DNA of 64,000 nt from JARYMI01 sp037444845 (lineage in GTDB: Bacteria > Acidobacteriota > Aminicenantia > Aminicenantales > UBA8522): positions 1 through 64,000 of the forward strand of contig JBBILQ010000006.1 in assembly GCA_037444845.1 (NCBI GenBank). Direction: 5' to 3'. Below, piece after piece: positions 1 through 8,492 of the stretch; within the stretch, counting starts at the first letter, position 1; each line of letters opens with the position of its first letter. A model generated the notes under the pieces. The model was not told where the DNA came from. It made no database searches and saw only the letters and a program-made list of their open reading frames with translations. The translations under genes were made by a program, and so were the position numbers.

Positions 1-90
1 ATTCACGAAATGAAAGGAAAAAATCCCCTCTCCCCATGTGGGAGAGGGTCGGGGCGTTTTATCGTATCATTTTGTGAATAGATCAGGCTA
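1..90 (+). repeat. Palindromic MITE/REP-like element, copy 1 (cut by window edge)
   Basis: The stretch starts inside the left terminal repeat (ATTCACGAAATG), runs through a G/C-rich hairpin (CCCCTCTCCCC ... GGGAGAGGGTCGGGG) and ends with GTGAATAG, two bases, then CAGGCTA. The same element recurs at 5595-5740, 29861-30020 and 43600-43759. This copy lacks the middle part: the left hairpin is joined directly to the right end of the type seen in copy 3 (TTTTATCGTATCATTTTGTG). The first few bases of the left end lie outside the window. Confidence 0.85.
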
Positions 91-132
91 GACAGCTTAT
101 CAAACGGGATTGATCCAAAGTGAGGCGCGTAG

Positions 133-800
133 ATGAAAGGAAGACAAAAAAGAATTTTAAGAGCTTCTGCCTTGATAGCAGGAGCATTCTTGATCGCGCA
201 ATTCGTTGCCACCTCATCATCCCCGGGAGAAACTGCGCCGGTTAGTTCCTTATGGTCTGCTGTTTGGGAAACCCAGGTTCAAGCTGTGAAAGAGAAAGTC
301 ATCGCCCGACCGAGAAAAGTCATCGACCTGCTGCCTCTGGCCGGAGCGCAGACGACCGAATGGACCAACGGGAATGTTTCGCTGTCCTTTCCCGGAGAAG
401 AGACAGATGAACGAGGTTTCGCCCGCTTATCAGAGAATGTCGAGCTCGAAGATGGCAAAGTGTACCCGAAGGTATTGGAGACGCACCCGGAATGGAGAAA
501 CGAAGACGGGTTGATCCTCGGTATTTTCAAGATATCAAACCTCCCCGCAAAAGCGCTGTTTGAAGCCGAAGTCGGGTTCCGGAAGGGGCCACCCAGACCA
601 ACGGCGTCAAGTTCAGGGTCTATGCGAAAAAGGACCCATCCTATTCAGCAACTACCTGGTGCTACTACGATGGCAGACTCGACCCGATCGGAATCTCTCT
701 GGACGAATATGCAGGAAAAAACATCGAGCTTGTCCTTGAGGCCCACGTTTTCCACACGTCTGCCCGGGACTGGGTCGCCCCGAGAATCGAATGGGAATAG
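133..800 (+). pseudogene. Exported protein gene with a one-base frameshift
   Basis: The ATG at 133 opens a frame with a basic start and a hydrophobic stretch (about residues 8-25), a typical signal peptide or membrane anchor. The frame reads sensibly to GFRKG and then changes character. Inserting one G into the G-run at 585-588 restores a continuous frame (ATQTNGVKFRVYAKKD onward) that ends at the TAG at 798-800 and is about 223 residues long. The restored C-terminal half has a beta-sandwich, carbohydrate-binding look (GVKFRVY, NIELVLEAHV), but I do not recognise a named family. A homopolymer slip could be a real mutation or an assembly error. The next gene is convergent. The 107 bases between the TAG and the end of the extended RDD frame hold nothing I can identify. 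Confidence 0.55.
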
Positions 801-907
801 CCCCTGACCCAGGGCCTTAATACTCACCTATTATGTTATCAGATTCAAGATATCAACAGGGGAGATATCAAAGGGCTCGGATCATATCTTTTGCGTTAGA
901 GGAAAAA

Positions 908-1645
908 TCATTCGGCGGCCGCTTTTTTCGGGCGGCGTTTGGCGCGCTCCGTTTTTTTCCGCGGAAGTTTTACAACCGTCGCCGAGGCGATTCTGTCGTG
1001 CATGGCCAGTCCCTGTCCATCTCAGAGGACCTGAAGAAAGCCGCGGCTGGCGAAAAGAGCGGAAGCCGCATAGCCATGAGCCCTCTCGAAACTTTGGTGC
1101 CAGCCTAACCGGGGTTTCCCCTTTAAATCGACGACTTTCAGCCTCAGGAGGCGCTTACCCGGCGTCTGACTGCGGAACCGGAAAAATAACCCGAAATAGA
1201 GATAAGCAACGATGATTTCTCTGAGAACGTTAATTCCTTCGCCGGCTTTGACAGTTTTTTCTTCCAGGTTCTCTAATTTCCCTCCCAGAGGGTAGGCCTG
1301 TTTTAATTCCGAGAAGTCCATTTTTTTTGCTCGTGTATATTCTTCGGGAGGAAGGGTTTTCTCGAGTTCTCGAAGATAGAATCTCTTCAGGAATTCGTCC
1401 AGTTCCTGCGACTCTGTCGCAATCAGAAACGGTCCCCCTTCTTTGAGAGCTTGAACAGCTCTGGCCACAAGGCCCGGCTCTTTCTTGATAGCCGCACTTA
1501 TCTCGGTGTAAATAAGATAAACAAAGAAAGCCAAGATGAGGATGATGATAGAATCGATCGCAAAAGCAAGGAACCGGCGAAAGAACCCAGCCTGGTCAGG
1601 CCTTACTTTGTGGCAGGGAAACAAGAAGAATTTCCGCTTAGTCAT
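908..1645 (-). pseudogene. RDD-family membrane protein interrupted by an in-frame TGA
   Basis: The protein begins MTKRKFFLFPCHK and has a hydrophobic segment near residues 25-45 containing the RDD-type start (FFRRFLAFAIDSIIILIL). A second membrane segment and the family signature FRSQTPGKRLLRLKVVDLKG follow. Translation stops at a TGA at 1022-1024, but the same frame continues for 37 more codons (DGQGLAMHDRIASATVVKLP) to a stop at 908. That continuation matches the usual RDD ending (HDxIAxTxVV), so the TGA stands inside the domain, at a place where a Trp codon would fit. The start at 1645 is preferred over upstream ATGs because a GAGGAG lies upstream and the longer version overlaps the divergent mntA promoter. 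The role of RDD proteins is poorly defined; some act in transport or ion homeostasis. Confidence 0.65.
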
Positions 1646-1742
1646 AGCAACCAATTTGCTCCTCGCAGTAATTAGCATAAACAAACAGGAGATGTCAAAG
1701 AGCAGAAGCCGGAAATTTAGCAACTTAATAACAACTAATGTA

Positions 1743-1751
1743 TGCTATAAT
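1743..1751 (+). promoter_or_regulatory. Extended -10 promoter of the mntA-hepT operon
   Basis: TGCTATAAT is a perfect extended -10 element. The region where a -35 box would sit (around 1723-1729) is a poor match, which is common for extended -10 promoters. It lies 24 bases upstream of the mntA ATG, and an AAAGGAAAA ribosome site follows. Confidence 0.6.
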
Positions 1752-1775
1752 AAAAGCCCCAAAGGAAAATTTACA

Positions 1776-2174
1776 ATGAGTCTCAAAATTAACCGAGAGA
1801 AAATTAAAAAGCTCTGTGAGAAGCACAGGATTAACCTCCTGATATTGCACGGCTCTCATGCAACAGGAACTGCGACCGCTCAGAGCGACATTGATATCGG
1901 CATTTTGAGCTCTGATAAAGTCGATTCAGATAAGTATTTTGACATTTTGAAAGATTTCGGCAGCATTTTTGGCGACAAGTTTGACCCGGTCTTTCTCAAC
2001 GGAGCAGAACCCATGATCAGCTACCGCGTTGCCTTACTTGGCCAGCCTCTGTACGAAAAAAGGAAGGGACTTTTTGCCAGCTTCAGAATGCAATCCATGG
2101 CCAGGTACATGGACTCAAAAAAATTCAGGGCGCTGGATAAGCTCTATATCAAATATGCTATTGAAAAGGGGTAA
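1776..2174 (+). CDS. mntA: MntA-type minimal nucleotidyltransferase (antitoxin)
   Basis: This small protein of about 132 residues carries the nucleotidyltransferase signature GSHATGTATAQSDIDIGI, that is GS (26-27), ten residues, then DxD (38 and 40). In HepT/MntA modules this enzyme transfers AMP onto a tyrosine of the HEPN ribonuclease HepT and so silences it. The ATG at 1776 is chosen because it starts just before the conserved fold and has AAAGGAAAA upstream; the longer open frame overlaps the divergent RDD gene. It is followed after 3 bases by the HEPN partner. The pair is AT-rich compared with its neighbours, consistent with transfer. The catalytic motif is intact, so activity is plausible. 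Confidence 0.85.
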   Translation: MSLKINREKIKKLCEKHRINLLILHGSHATGTATAQSDIDIGILSSDKVDSDKYFDILKDFGSIFGDKFDPVFLNGAEPMISYRVALLGQPLYEKRKGLFASFRMQSMARYMDSKKFRALDKLYIKYAIEKG

Positions 2175-2177
2175 ACC

Positions 2178-2606
2178 GTGATTGAGGCAGATTTAATTCG
2201 AAGGAAATTATCACGTCTTAACATGTACCTTGACAAACTAAAGCCTATCGCTGAGCATACCTTTGAGGAGTATCTTTCTGATTTTTATCTGAAAGCTTCA
2301 TCCGAAAGGCTGATTCAATTGATCGTCGATTGTGCTTCCGATATTAACAATCATGTTGTGGTGGAAACGGAGCACCGACCGCCTGAAGATTACGCTTCAT
2401 CCTTTATCAGAGCATCAGAGGCAGGAATGTTGACAGCTGAGCTGGCGAACAGATTAAAAGGTTCAGGCGGAATGAGGAATATCCTCGTACATGAATATAT
2501 GGATATCGATGATGAAAAAGTCTACAAAGCGATGCTAATTGCCCTATCAGATTTTAAAGAATATATCCGGCAGGTTGATCATTTCTTGGAAAAGCAAAAA
2601 CTTTAG
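2178..2606 (+). CDS. hepT: HepT-type HEPN ribonuclease toxin (DUF86)
   Basis: This is an all-helical protein of 142 residues with the HEPN catalytic motif Rx4HxY, seen as RNILVHEY at residues 100-107. HepT cleaves RNA and is neutralised when its partner MntA adds AMP to the tyrosine of this motif. Length and layout match HepT of the type VII toxin-antitoxin modules. It starts 3 bases after the mntA stop, so the two are surely co-transcribed. The gene converges on serS with only 5 bases between stops. Arg, His and Tyr are all present, so the toxin looks intact. A chromosomal abortive-infection or stress role is inference. Confidence 0.85.
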   Translation: MIEADLIRRKLSRLNMYLDKLKPIAEHTFEEYLSDFYLKASSERLIQLIVDCASDINNHVVVETEHRPPEDYASSFIRASEAGMLTAELANRLKGSGGMRNILVHEYMDIDDEKVYKAMLIALSDFKEYIRQVDHFLEKQKL

Positions 2607-2611
2607 CCAGT

Positions 2612-3889
2612 TCAGGGAGGACTGATTTTCTCCATGCCATCCATGTACGCCCGGAGAGCCTCGGGGATGATAACCGAGCCGTCAGCCTGCTGACAGGCCT
2701 CCAGGATGGCGCTTACCGTCCGGCCGATGGCGACACCCGAGCCATTGAGGGTATGGACGAATTCAGGTTTGGCCATGGGTTCGCGTCGGAACCGTATATT
2801 GGCCCGCCTCGCTTGGAAATCGGTGCAGTTGGTTACAGAGGAAATTTCCCGGTATTTCTTCTGGTAAGGAAGCCAGATTTCGAGGTCATAAGTTTTGGCC
2901 CCAGCAAAGCCCAGGTCAGCCGTGCAGAGGACGACGACGCGGTAGTGGAGCCCGAGCCTCTTCAAGACTTCTTCGGCATCAACGGTCATTTTCTCCAGTT
3001 CGTCAAACGACCGTTCAGGCAAAGAGAATGTCATTAATTCAACTTTATTAAACTGGTGCTGACGGATTAAGCCGCGGATATCTTTTCCATAGGAGCCAGC
3101 CTCGCTCCGGAAACAGGGCGTGTAAGCCACAAACCTTTGCGGAAGCTCGGCGGCATCCAGGATTTCTCCCCTGTAGAGGTTTGTCAACGGGACTTCGGCC
3201 GTCGGAATCAGGTACCAGCGCCGGCCCCTCAGTTTGAATAAATCCCTCTCGAATTTGGGCAGGTTGCCCGTTCCGGTTAGGCTTTCGGCGTTGGCAATAA
3301 AAGGCGGAATGACCTCCGTGTAACCTCTTTCTTTCGTCTGAATATCCAGCATGAAATTGATCAGGGCTCGCTCCAAACGAGCCCCGGCGCCGCGGTAGAC
3401 GACGAACCTCGAGCCCGCGATTTTGGCTGCCCGCTCAAAATCCAGAATCCCGAGCCGCTTCCCCACTTCCCAGTGCGGCAGGAGGGGAAAGGAGAAGCGC
3501 GGTTTTTCAGCGAAGCGGCGGATTTCGACATTGTCCTCAGAGCTTTTTCCTTCGGGGACTGATTCATGGGGAATGTTGGGAAGACGAAGAAGAATTTCTC
3601 TCAGGCGTTCGTCGGATTCACTCAGCTCCTCTTCCAGCCGGCTGATTTCATCGCCGACTTTTTTCATCTCTGATACAAGCGAAGCGATGTCCTTCCCTTC
3701 TCTTTTCATCCCGGCAATTTCATCCGAAGCCCTGTTCTTTTCGGCCCGGAGGTCCTCGACTTTTTTCAGCATTCCTTTTCGCTTTTCGGCGAGAGAAGCA
3801 AAATCGTCAAAATCCAGGCGCAGTCCGCGCGCGGTCATCTTCTGAAGGACCAATTCCTTGCTGTCGAGAACAAATTTTAGATCCAACAT
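2612..3889 (-). CDS. serS: Seryl-tRNA synthetase
   Basis: This is a full-length class II synthetase (425 residues) that charges tRNA-Ser. The N-terminal 110 residues form the long coiled-coil arm (charged heptads around EKRKGMLKKVEDLRAEKNRA). The catalytic core carries TGNLPKFERDLF, the class II motif 2 loop FVAYTPCFRSEAGSYGKDIRG, RQHQFNKVEL and the motif 3 region NGSGVAIGRTVSAILE. The start MLDLKFVLDSKELV is the usual beginning for the family. A TGTTATAAT extended -10 lies 8 bases upstream of the ATG, so the message is nearly leaderless and has no Shine-Dalgarno sequence. Confidence 0.97.
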   Translation of the reverse strand: MLDLKFVLDSKELVLQKMTARGLRLDFDDFASLAEKRKGMLKKVEDLRAEKNRASDEIAGMKREGKDIASLVSEMKKVGDEISRLEEELSESDERLREILLRLPNIPHESVPEGKSSEDNVEIRRFAEKPRFSFPLLPHWEVGKRLGILDFERAAKIAGSRFVVYRGAGARLERALINFMLDIQTKERGYTEVIPPFIANAESLTGTGNLPKFERDLFKLRGRRWYLIPTAEVPLTNLYRGEILDAAELPQRFVAYTPCFRSEAGSYGKDIRGLIRQHQFNKVELMTFSLPERSFDELEKMTVDAEEVLKRLGLHYRVVVLCTADLGFAGAKTYDLEIWLPYQKKYREISSVTNCTDFQARRANIRFRREPMAKPEFVHTLNGSGVAIGRTVSAILEACQQADGSVIIPEALRAYMDGMEKISPP

Positions 3890-3897
3890 TGGGGCTG

Positions 3898-3906
3898 ATT
3901 ATAACA
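3898..3906 (-). promoter_or_regulatory. serS: Extended -10 promoter of serS
   Basis: On the minus strand the site reads TGTTATAAT, an extended -10. Only 8 bases (CAGCCCCA) separate it from the serS ATG at 3889, so transcription should begin about two bases before the start codon. It lies back to back with the permease promoter at 3923-3951. Confidence 0.65.
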
Positions 3907-3922
3907 CAAAAATTGTCTTTTG

Positions 3923-3951
3923 TTGTCACCCGCCAGGTTCTTGTGTATATT
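3923..3951 (+). promoter_or_regulatory. Sigma70 promoter of the NCS1-type permease gene
   Basis: TTGTCA, a 17-base spacer and TATATT. The expected start of transcription is near 3958, only about 7 bases before the ATG at 3965. There is no Shine-Dalgarno sequence in the remaining AGAAAAAACTCAG. Confidence 0.7.
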
Positions 3952-3964
3952 AGAAAAAACTCAG

Positions 3965-5329
3965 ATGGCCGGAAGCCGCTTGTCATCGCTCGCCTCGCGG
4001 ATGGATAAGCTCTATGAATTCGACCGCGAGCCGGTCTTGGCGGAAAAACTTCAGTCGGGCGGAAGATTCGCCGGCCTTTTCGCAGGCGAGCACGTGGCCG
4101 CGACCGAGTTCGTCATCGGCGCCTTCTTTGTGCTGCACGGCGTGACGGCCAAAGATCTTATTCTGGGGCTTCTTATTGGAAACCTCCTGGCAGTCCTGTG
4201 CTGGACCTTCGTCTGCGCTCCGATTGCCGCACGGACCCGGCTGACTTTATATTGGTACCTCAGGAAAATTGCCGGGCCAGGGCTGGCGTTGATCTACAAC
4301 CTGGCAAATGCCATCCTCTACTGTATTCTCGCCGGCGCGATGATCGCCGTCTCAGCCACAGCCGTCGGACTTGCTTTCCGCATCAAGACGCCTTCTCTGA
4401 ATGACGTCCTTCCTTCTAGCCTCGGCTGGGTCGTTCTGACCCTGGCCATAGGCTCGTTGTTCCTCATCCTGGCCATCCTCGGGTTTGAAAAGCTGAGCCG
4501 TTTTGCCGAGGTCTGCTCGCCCTGGGTTTTCGTCGTCTTTATCGCGGGGGCAGCAGCAATGCTGCCAAGGCTGGGTGTCCACCCGAGCCTCGATAATTTC
4601 TGGGGAATTGCGATAGCAAAGATCTGGAATGGCCTGGCTGTGGCCGGCCAGGACAAATTCGGGTTCTGGCACATCGTGTTCTTCGCCTGGTTCTGCAACC
4701 TGGCCATGCACGTCGGGCTCTCGGACATGGCCCTGTTCCGTTATGCCAGGCGTTGGACATACGGCCTTTATTCCGCTTTCGGCATGTATCCCGGACACAT
4801 GCTCGCCTGGATATGCTCAGGAATCATGGTGGCTGCCGTAGGCAGGGAGATGAACCCTGGGCTCATGGCTTTCGAAGCAGCCGGGCTCGCCGGAGCAGCG
4901 GGCGTTCTCATCGCTGGCTGGACAACAGCCAACCCAACGCTTTACCGCGCGGGTCTTGCCCTCCAGACAATCACACCGAACTGGCCGCGATGGAAGGTCA
5001 CCCTGGCTGCTGGTCTGGCAACCACAGTCCTTTCCTGCTTTCCCGTTTTTTTCATGAGATTGCTTGATTATGTCGCCATCTACGGCCTAGTCCTTATGCC
5101 CGTCGGCGCTATCGTCTTCGCCGAGCACTGGCTCTTTCCGCTTTTTAAGCTCGAACAATACCGGGCTGAAAAGCGCGGCTGGCTTCTCAACTGGAGGGCT
5201 TTGGCCGTCTGGGCCGGCACGCTCGTCGTCTGTCTCCTCCTTCCCCTGCACCTCTTCTTCCGCTGGCTGCCGGGGTATTTCATCGCCCTCGTCTCTTACA
5301 CTTTGCTGAGTGCGATCGGGAGAAAATAG
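3965..5329 (+). CDS. NCS1-type (cytosine/purine permease-like) transporter
   Basis: This integral membrane protein of about 454 residues has roughly 12 hydrophobic segments. The N-terminal stretch GLFAGEHVAATEFVIGAFF, the following GLLIGNLLAVLCWTFVCAPIAARTRL and the charged loop around FRYARRWTYG resemble the nucleobase-cation symport (NCS1/CodB) family. It is expected to import a nucleobase or related compound across the inner membrane with Na+ or H+. The ATG at 3965 is chosen over the TTG at 3920 because the promoter -10 box lies between them. The next gene starts one base after the stop and encodes a tiny membrane protein, probably co-expressed. Substrate cannot be read from sequence. Confidence 0.75.
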   Translation: MAGSRLSSLASRMDKLYEFDREPVLAEKLQSGGRFAGLFAGEHVAATEFVIGAFFVLHGVTAKDLILGLLIGNLLAVLCWTFVCAPIAARTRLTLYWYLRKIAGPGLALIYNLANAILYCILAGAMIAVSATAVGLAFRIKTPSLNDVLPSSLGWVVLTLAIGSLFLILAILGFEKLSRFAEVCSPWVFVVFIAGAAAMLPRLGVHPSLDNFWGIAIAKIWNGLAVAGQDKFGFWHIVFFAWFCNLAMHVGLSDMALFRYARRWTYGLYSAFGMYPGHMLAWICSGIMVAAVGREMNPGLMAFEAAGLAGAAGVLIAGWTTANPTLYRAGLALQTITPNWPRWKVTLAAGLATTVLSCFPVFFMRLLDYVAIYGLVLMPVGAIVFAEHWLFPLFKLEQYRAEKRGWLLNWRALAVWAGTLVVCLLLPLHLFFRWLPGYFIALVSYTLLSAIGRK

Positions 5330-5330
5330 C

Positions 5331-5507
5331 ATGAGGAAGATCTTATTGGGCCTTCTTTCGCTCCTCAGCCTGGTCGTATGTCTTCTCTCGGCCGTGGGTT
5401 ACTTTTTGGGAAAGCTCCAGGCTTCAGAATACAAGCTCGTGTTTCTTGTCGCTTCCCTCGGCTGGTTCGTCTTCGCCACGCTCTGGGCCAAACACCGAAA
5501 AACCTAA
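5331..5507 (+). CDS. Small two-helix membrane protein
   Basis: This protein of 58 residues is almost entirely two hydrophobic helices (about residues 4-26 and 35-52), with a positively charged C-terminus (AKHRKT). It begins one base after the permease stop, so it is translationally linked to it. I do not recognise a family. It could be an accessory subunit of the permease or an unrelated small membrane protein. Confidence 0.55.
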   Translation: MRKILLGLLSLLSLVVCLLSAVGYFLGKLQASEYKLVFLVASLGWFVFATLWAKHRKT

Positions 5508-5510
5508 ATT

Positions 5511-5555
5511 GCTAAATTGGGGACAGCATACATAATTACCCTAACTTTTCCCGCA
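5511..5555 (+). other. Possible remnant of a transposase-associated sequence
   Basis: The AT-rich stretch with TTGGGGACAGCATACATAAT looks like sequence that flanks IS200/RAYT-type transposase genes in other bacteria. That is recollection, not a search. No transposase frame is present. It lies in the 324-base gap 5508-5831, which otherwise holds only repeat copy 2 (5595-5740) and about 90 AT-rich bases without recognised features. Confidence 0.25.
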
Positions 5556-5594
5556 CTCGCCTTCTGCTTAGCTTTATTTGAGTCGTTAGCTAAA

Positions 5595-5740
5595 TAGCCT
5601 GGACTATTCACGAAATGAAAGGAAAAAATCCCCTCTCCCCATGTGGGAGAGGGTCGGGGTGAGGGGGATCATTCAAAGATTCCCCCTCCCCCCAGGGGAG
5701 GGGCCTGCTTTCTGGCATAATTTGTGAATAGGTCAGGATA
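5595..5740 (+). repeat. Palindromic MITE/REP-like element, copy 2
   Basis: It begins TAGCCTG-GA-CTATTCAC and ends GTGAATAG-GT-CAGGATA, giving near-perfect terminal inverted repeats that begin and end with TA. Inside are two G/C hairpins joined by GGGGGATCATTCAAAGATT. It lacks about 15 bases (CTCTATCCCCTCC region) present in copy 4. Its right arm is of the GCTTTCTGGCATAATTTG type shared with copy 4. Confidence 0.9.
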
Positions 5741-5831
5741 GCAAGGGATCACAAGATTTTTATCAAACTCGTGATATTCTGGTAATTACGTAAGCTGCCA
5801 CCCATTCTGGGAATTCACAATTTATTTCAAT

Positions 5832-8492
5832 TTATTGGCCGTGAAGGGCAAATGAATAGCTCCCTGAGCCGGTCTTGATGAGAAACCCGGCCCCGGTTTC
5901 CTCGACCTTTTCCACGCCCGGGGCTCCCATCTTGAATCCCTTACCATCCCAGATAATTTGCTCGCCTTCCTTTATCACGACGTTCTGCAGGTTGAATTTT
6001 GGAAGGATAATCTCGGCATCGCTCCCGACAGGGATGGTCACATCGAGCCGGATGCATTTCTCGTCTCGCCACCAGTCCGAGGAGACGACTCCTCGCGCCG
6101 TCTTCACCGAGCCTGCAGCATGCCGGAGGTCTCTCACCATCTGGGGCTCGATCCGGATCTTCTCAAACCCGACCGAGCCGTCGGCCTGGTTGATTCCCGC
6201 CAGGGCTTTATAAAGCCAGGCCCCAACGCTCCCAAACATCGGGTGGTTATGGGAGTTCATGGACGGGCCCTCGCGAAGCTGCCAGAGTTCCCAGAGCGTT
6301 GTCGCGCCGTTTTCAATCATGTAGCCCCAGCTCGGGTAGGTCGTCTTGGTTGCGATGTCATAAGCCAGATCCGAGGTCCTGTTGCTGGTCAGGAGCTCCA
6401 TGATGTATTTCGTCCCGATAATTCCCGTCGTCAGATGAGAATCGTTCTTGTAAACGATATTGTCGAAGAGGTTTCTCCATACGGCGCCGCGGACTGGGTC
6501 AGGGGCAATGCCCAGGAAAAGCGGCAGCGCGTTGGCTGTCTGGGTGCCGTTGGCGTAAGATTTTGTTTCTGGGTTGAAATAGAGCTTATGAAAATCTGCT
6601 TTTATCCGCTCGGCCAGAGAGCCATAAGTTTTGGCCTCCTCAGACTTGCCCAGGACACGGGCCATCTCAGCCAAGATTTTGACACCATAATAATAATAAA
6701 AAGACGAGACAAGGCTTCCCGGCGTCTTGTCCACAGCCACCCAGTCCCCATAATAGCTGAACTTGACCAGGCCGTTTTCCTCGCGCGTCCGCAGGAACTC
6801 GACGTACTTTTTAACCGCTTCGTAGTGCTCTTCGAGGATGCGCTTGTCTCCGTAATGCTGATACATATACCAGCAGAGAAGCGGATAGGCCGTGCCCCAT
6901 GCCGGGTCAGCCGGCCGCGACCCCCAGACATGAGGAACCGTATCGGTGATCGCGCCAGCCTCATCCTGGACATCGCGGATGTCGCGGAGGAATTTCGCAT
7001 AAAAAGCAGCCATGTCAAAATTGTGCATGGCCTCTTCCGCCGTGACGTGGGCATCGCCCAGCCAGCCCATTCGTTCGTCGCGCTGGGAACAGTCGGTCGG
7101 GATGCTATGCAGGTTCGTCTTTTGACCCCAGACGATGATTCTCTGGAGAGCGTTCAGGATGGGCTTTGAGCAGGCAAAATTCCCGGCCGGCTCGACCGCG
7201 CTATGGACCACGCGGCCCCGGAGCGTCGCGACTGTCGGCACTCCGGGATATCCTGTCAATTCCACATGCCGGAACCCGTGGTAGGTGAAGCGCGGCTCCC
7301 AGACCTCCTCACCTTCTCCTTTCAGAATGTACACATCCTGAGCCCTGGCCCCGCGGAGATTTTCCTGGTTGATCATCCCGTCGTCGTAGAGAAGTTCGGC
7401 GAATCGCATCCTGACCTCTGTCCCGCGCTCGCCGCGGACGCGAAGCTGAGCCCAGCCGCTCGAATTCTGGCCCATGTCGAACACATAGACCCCTGTCCTC
7501 GGGTTAGTCATCTTAAGAGGCACGATCGTATCGATAACCTGGATAGCCGGCATCATCTGGGCTGACAACTCTCCCTTTGGCCCGGTCACTTCCTTGGCAG
7601 CGTCCCAGCCGCTGTCATCATAGCCAAGCCTATCCCATCCGGGTGTCTCCAAACGAGCATCGTATGTTTCGCCGTTGAAGATACTATCTGATATAATCGG
7701 GCCGCTCTTCCCTCGCCAGGAGGCATCGCTCACGACCTCGATTCTCTCCCCTCCCTCAAGCTCAATATTCATCTGCAAAAGGAGGGCATAATCTTTGTAC
7801 CAGCCCTTTCCTAACATCACGGCCAGGGCGTTAGCTCCGGCCTGAAGATAATTCGTGACATCATAGGCGACATAGAGCACCCTTTTGTCGTAGGTCGTCC
7901 AGCCTGGGTCGAGGACATTCCGGCCGACCTTGCGGCCGTTGACCCTAAGCTCGTAATACCCGAGACCGCAGATGTAAGCCCTGGCCCGGACGACTTTCTT
8001 CTCAAGCTTGAATTCCCTGCGGAGCTGATTATGCCCACCTATCCACTTGCCCTTCCAGTCGGCTCGGGAGAAAAGGCCAGTGTCAAACCGGGCGACCTGG
8101 CTGAACGGACTTACTCGGCCGTCCTTATCCCAGTGACGAACTTTCCAGTAACAGGTCTGACCGCTCACCACGGCCTTGCCGCCGTAAACAACCTGGGTCG
8201 AGTCACCTGAAAGCACTTTTCCGCTCTCCCACATATCTCCTTTTTCTGCGCCGGGCTGCCTGGAGACGATGATCTCGTAGGCGGACTGGCGCTGGCCTTT
8301 TTCGCTGTGGCGGCAAACCCATGAAAACCTCGGCAGCTTCACATCGACGCCAAGCGGGTTGACCAGATACTCCAGACGGAGATCTGTCGGCGCCTGCGGC
8401 CCAGGAGCTTTCTCCCCAGCTGCCGCCAGGCCAAAACCCGGCATCAAGAAAATAATCAAAACCAGGAGATGAATCGAGAGATCATGGGACAT
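5832..8492 (-). CDS. Exported alpha-L-rhamnosidase (GH78)
   Basis: This enzyme of about 886 residues is expected to hydrolyse terminal alpha-L-rhamnose from plant or bacterial glycans outside the cytoplasm. A signal peptide (LLVLIIFLMPGFGLAAAGEK) opens the protein. PTDLRLEYLVNPLGVDVKLP is the usual start of the N-terminal beta domain. The (alpha/alpha)6 catalytic domain has the DCSQRDERMGWLGDAH segment with the general-acid Glu, and IENGATTLWELW with the second acidic residue. A C-terminal beta-sandwich closes it. The start at 8492 is chosen because GGAGGA lies just upstream and it begins the signal peptide. The gene stands alone, divergent from the flippase-like gene. No other rhamnose genes are adjacent. 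Confidence 0.92.
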   Translation of the reverse strand: MSHDLSIHLLVLIIFLMPGFGLAAAGEKAPGPQAPTDLRLEYLVNPLGVDVKLPRFSWVCRHSEKGQRQSAYEIIVSRQPGAEKGDMWESGKVLSGDSTQVVYGGKAVVSGQTCYWKVRHWDKDGRVSPFSQVARFDTGLFSRADWKGKWIGGHNQLRREFKLEKKVVRARAYICGLGYYELRVNGRKVGRNVLDPGWTTYDKRVLYVAYDVTNYLQAGANALAVMLGKGWYKDYALLLQMNIELEGGERIEVVSDASWRGKSGPIISDSIFNGETYDARLETPGWDRLGYDDSGWDAAKEVTGPKGELSAQMMPAIQVIDTIVPLKMTNPRTGVYVFDMGQNSSGWAQLRVRGERGTEVRMRFAELLYDDGMINQENLRGARAQDVYILKGEGEEVWEPRFTYHGFRHVELTGYPGVPTVATLRGRVVHSAVEPAGNFACSKPILNALQRIIVWGQKTNLHSIPTDCSQRDERMGWLGDAHVTAEEAMHNFDMAAFYAKFLRDIRDVQDEAGAITDTVPHVWGSRPADPAWGTAYPLLCWYMYQHYGDKRILEEHYEAVKKYVEFLRTREENGLVKFSYYGDWVAVDKTPGSLVSSFYYYYGVKILAEMARVLGKSEEAKTYGSLAERIKADFHKLYFNPETKSYANGTQTANALPLFLGIAPDPVRGAVWRNLFDNIVYKNDSHLTTGIIGTKYIMELLTSNRTSDLAYDIATKTTYPSWGYMIENGATTLWELWQLREGPSMNSHNHPMFGSVGAWLYKALAGINQADGSVGFEKIRIEPQMVRDLRHAAGSVKTARGVVSSDWWRDEKCIRLDVTIPVGSDAEIILPKFNLQNVVIKEGEQIIWDGKGFKMGAPGVEKVEETGAGFLIKTGSGSYSFALHGQ

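Noticed and set aside
1022..1024. Selenocysteine or general TGA recoding at the RDD stop
   Set aside because: The position fits Trp, not Cys; no SECIS-like hairpin was evident just after the TGA, and many other genes in the window end in TGA.
833..1108. Plus-strand open frame of 91 codons
   Set aside because: It lies opposite the RDD gene and its downstream extension, has no family resemblance, and is Arg/Phe/Ser-rich as expected of an antisense shadow.
5958..7169. Plus-strand open frame of 403 codons inside the rhamnosidase gene
   Set aside because: It is antisense to the conserved GH78 catalytic domain and has no recognisable motifs, signal or ribosome site.
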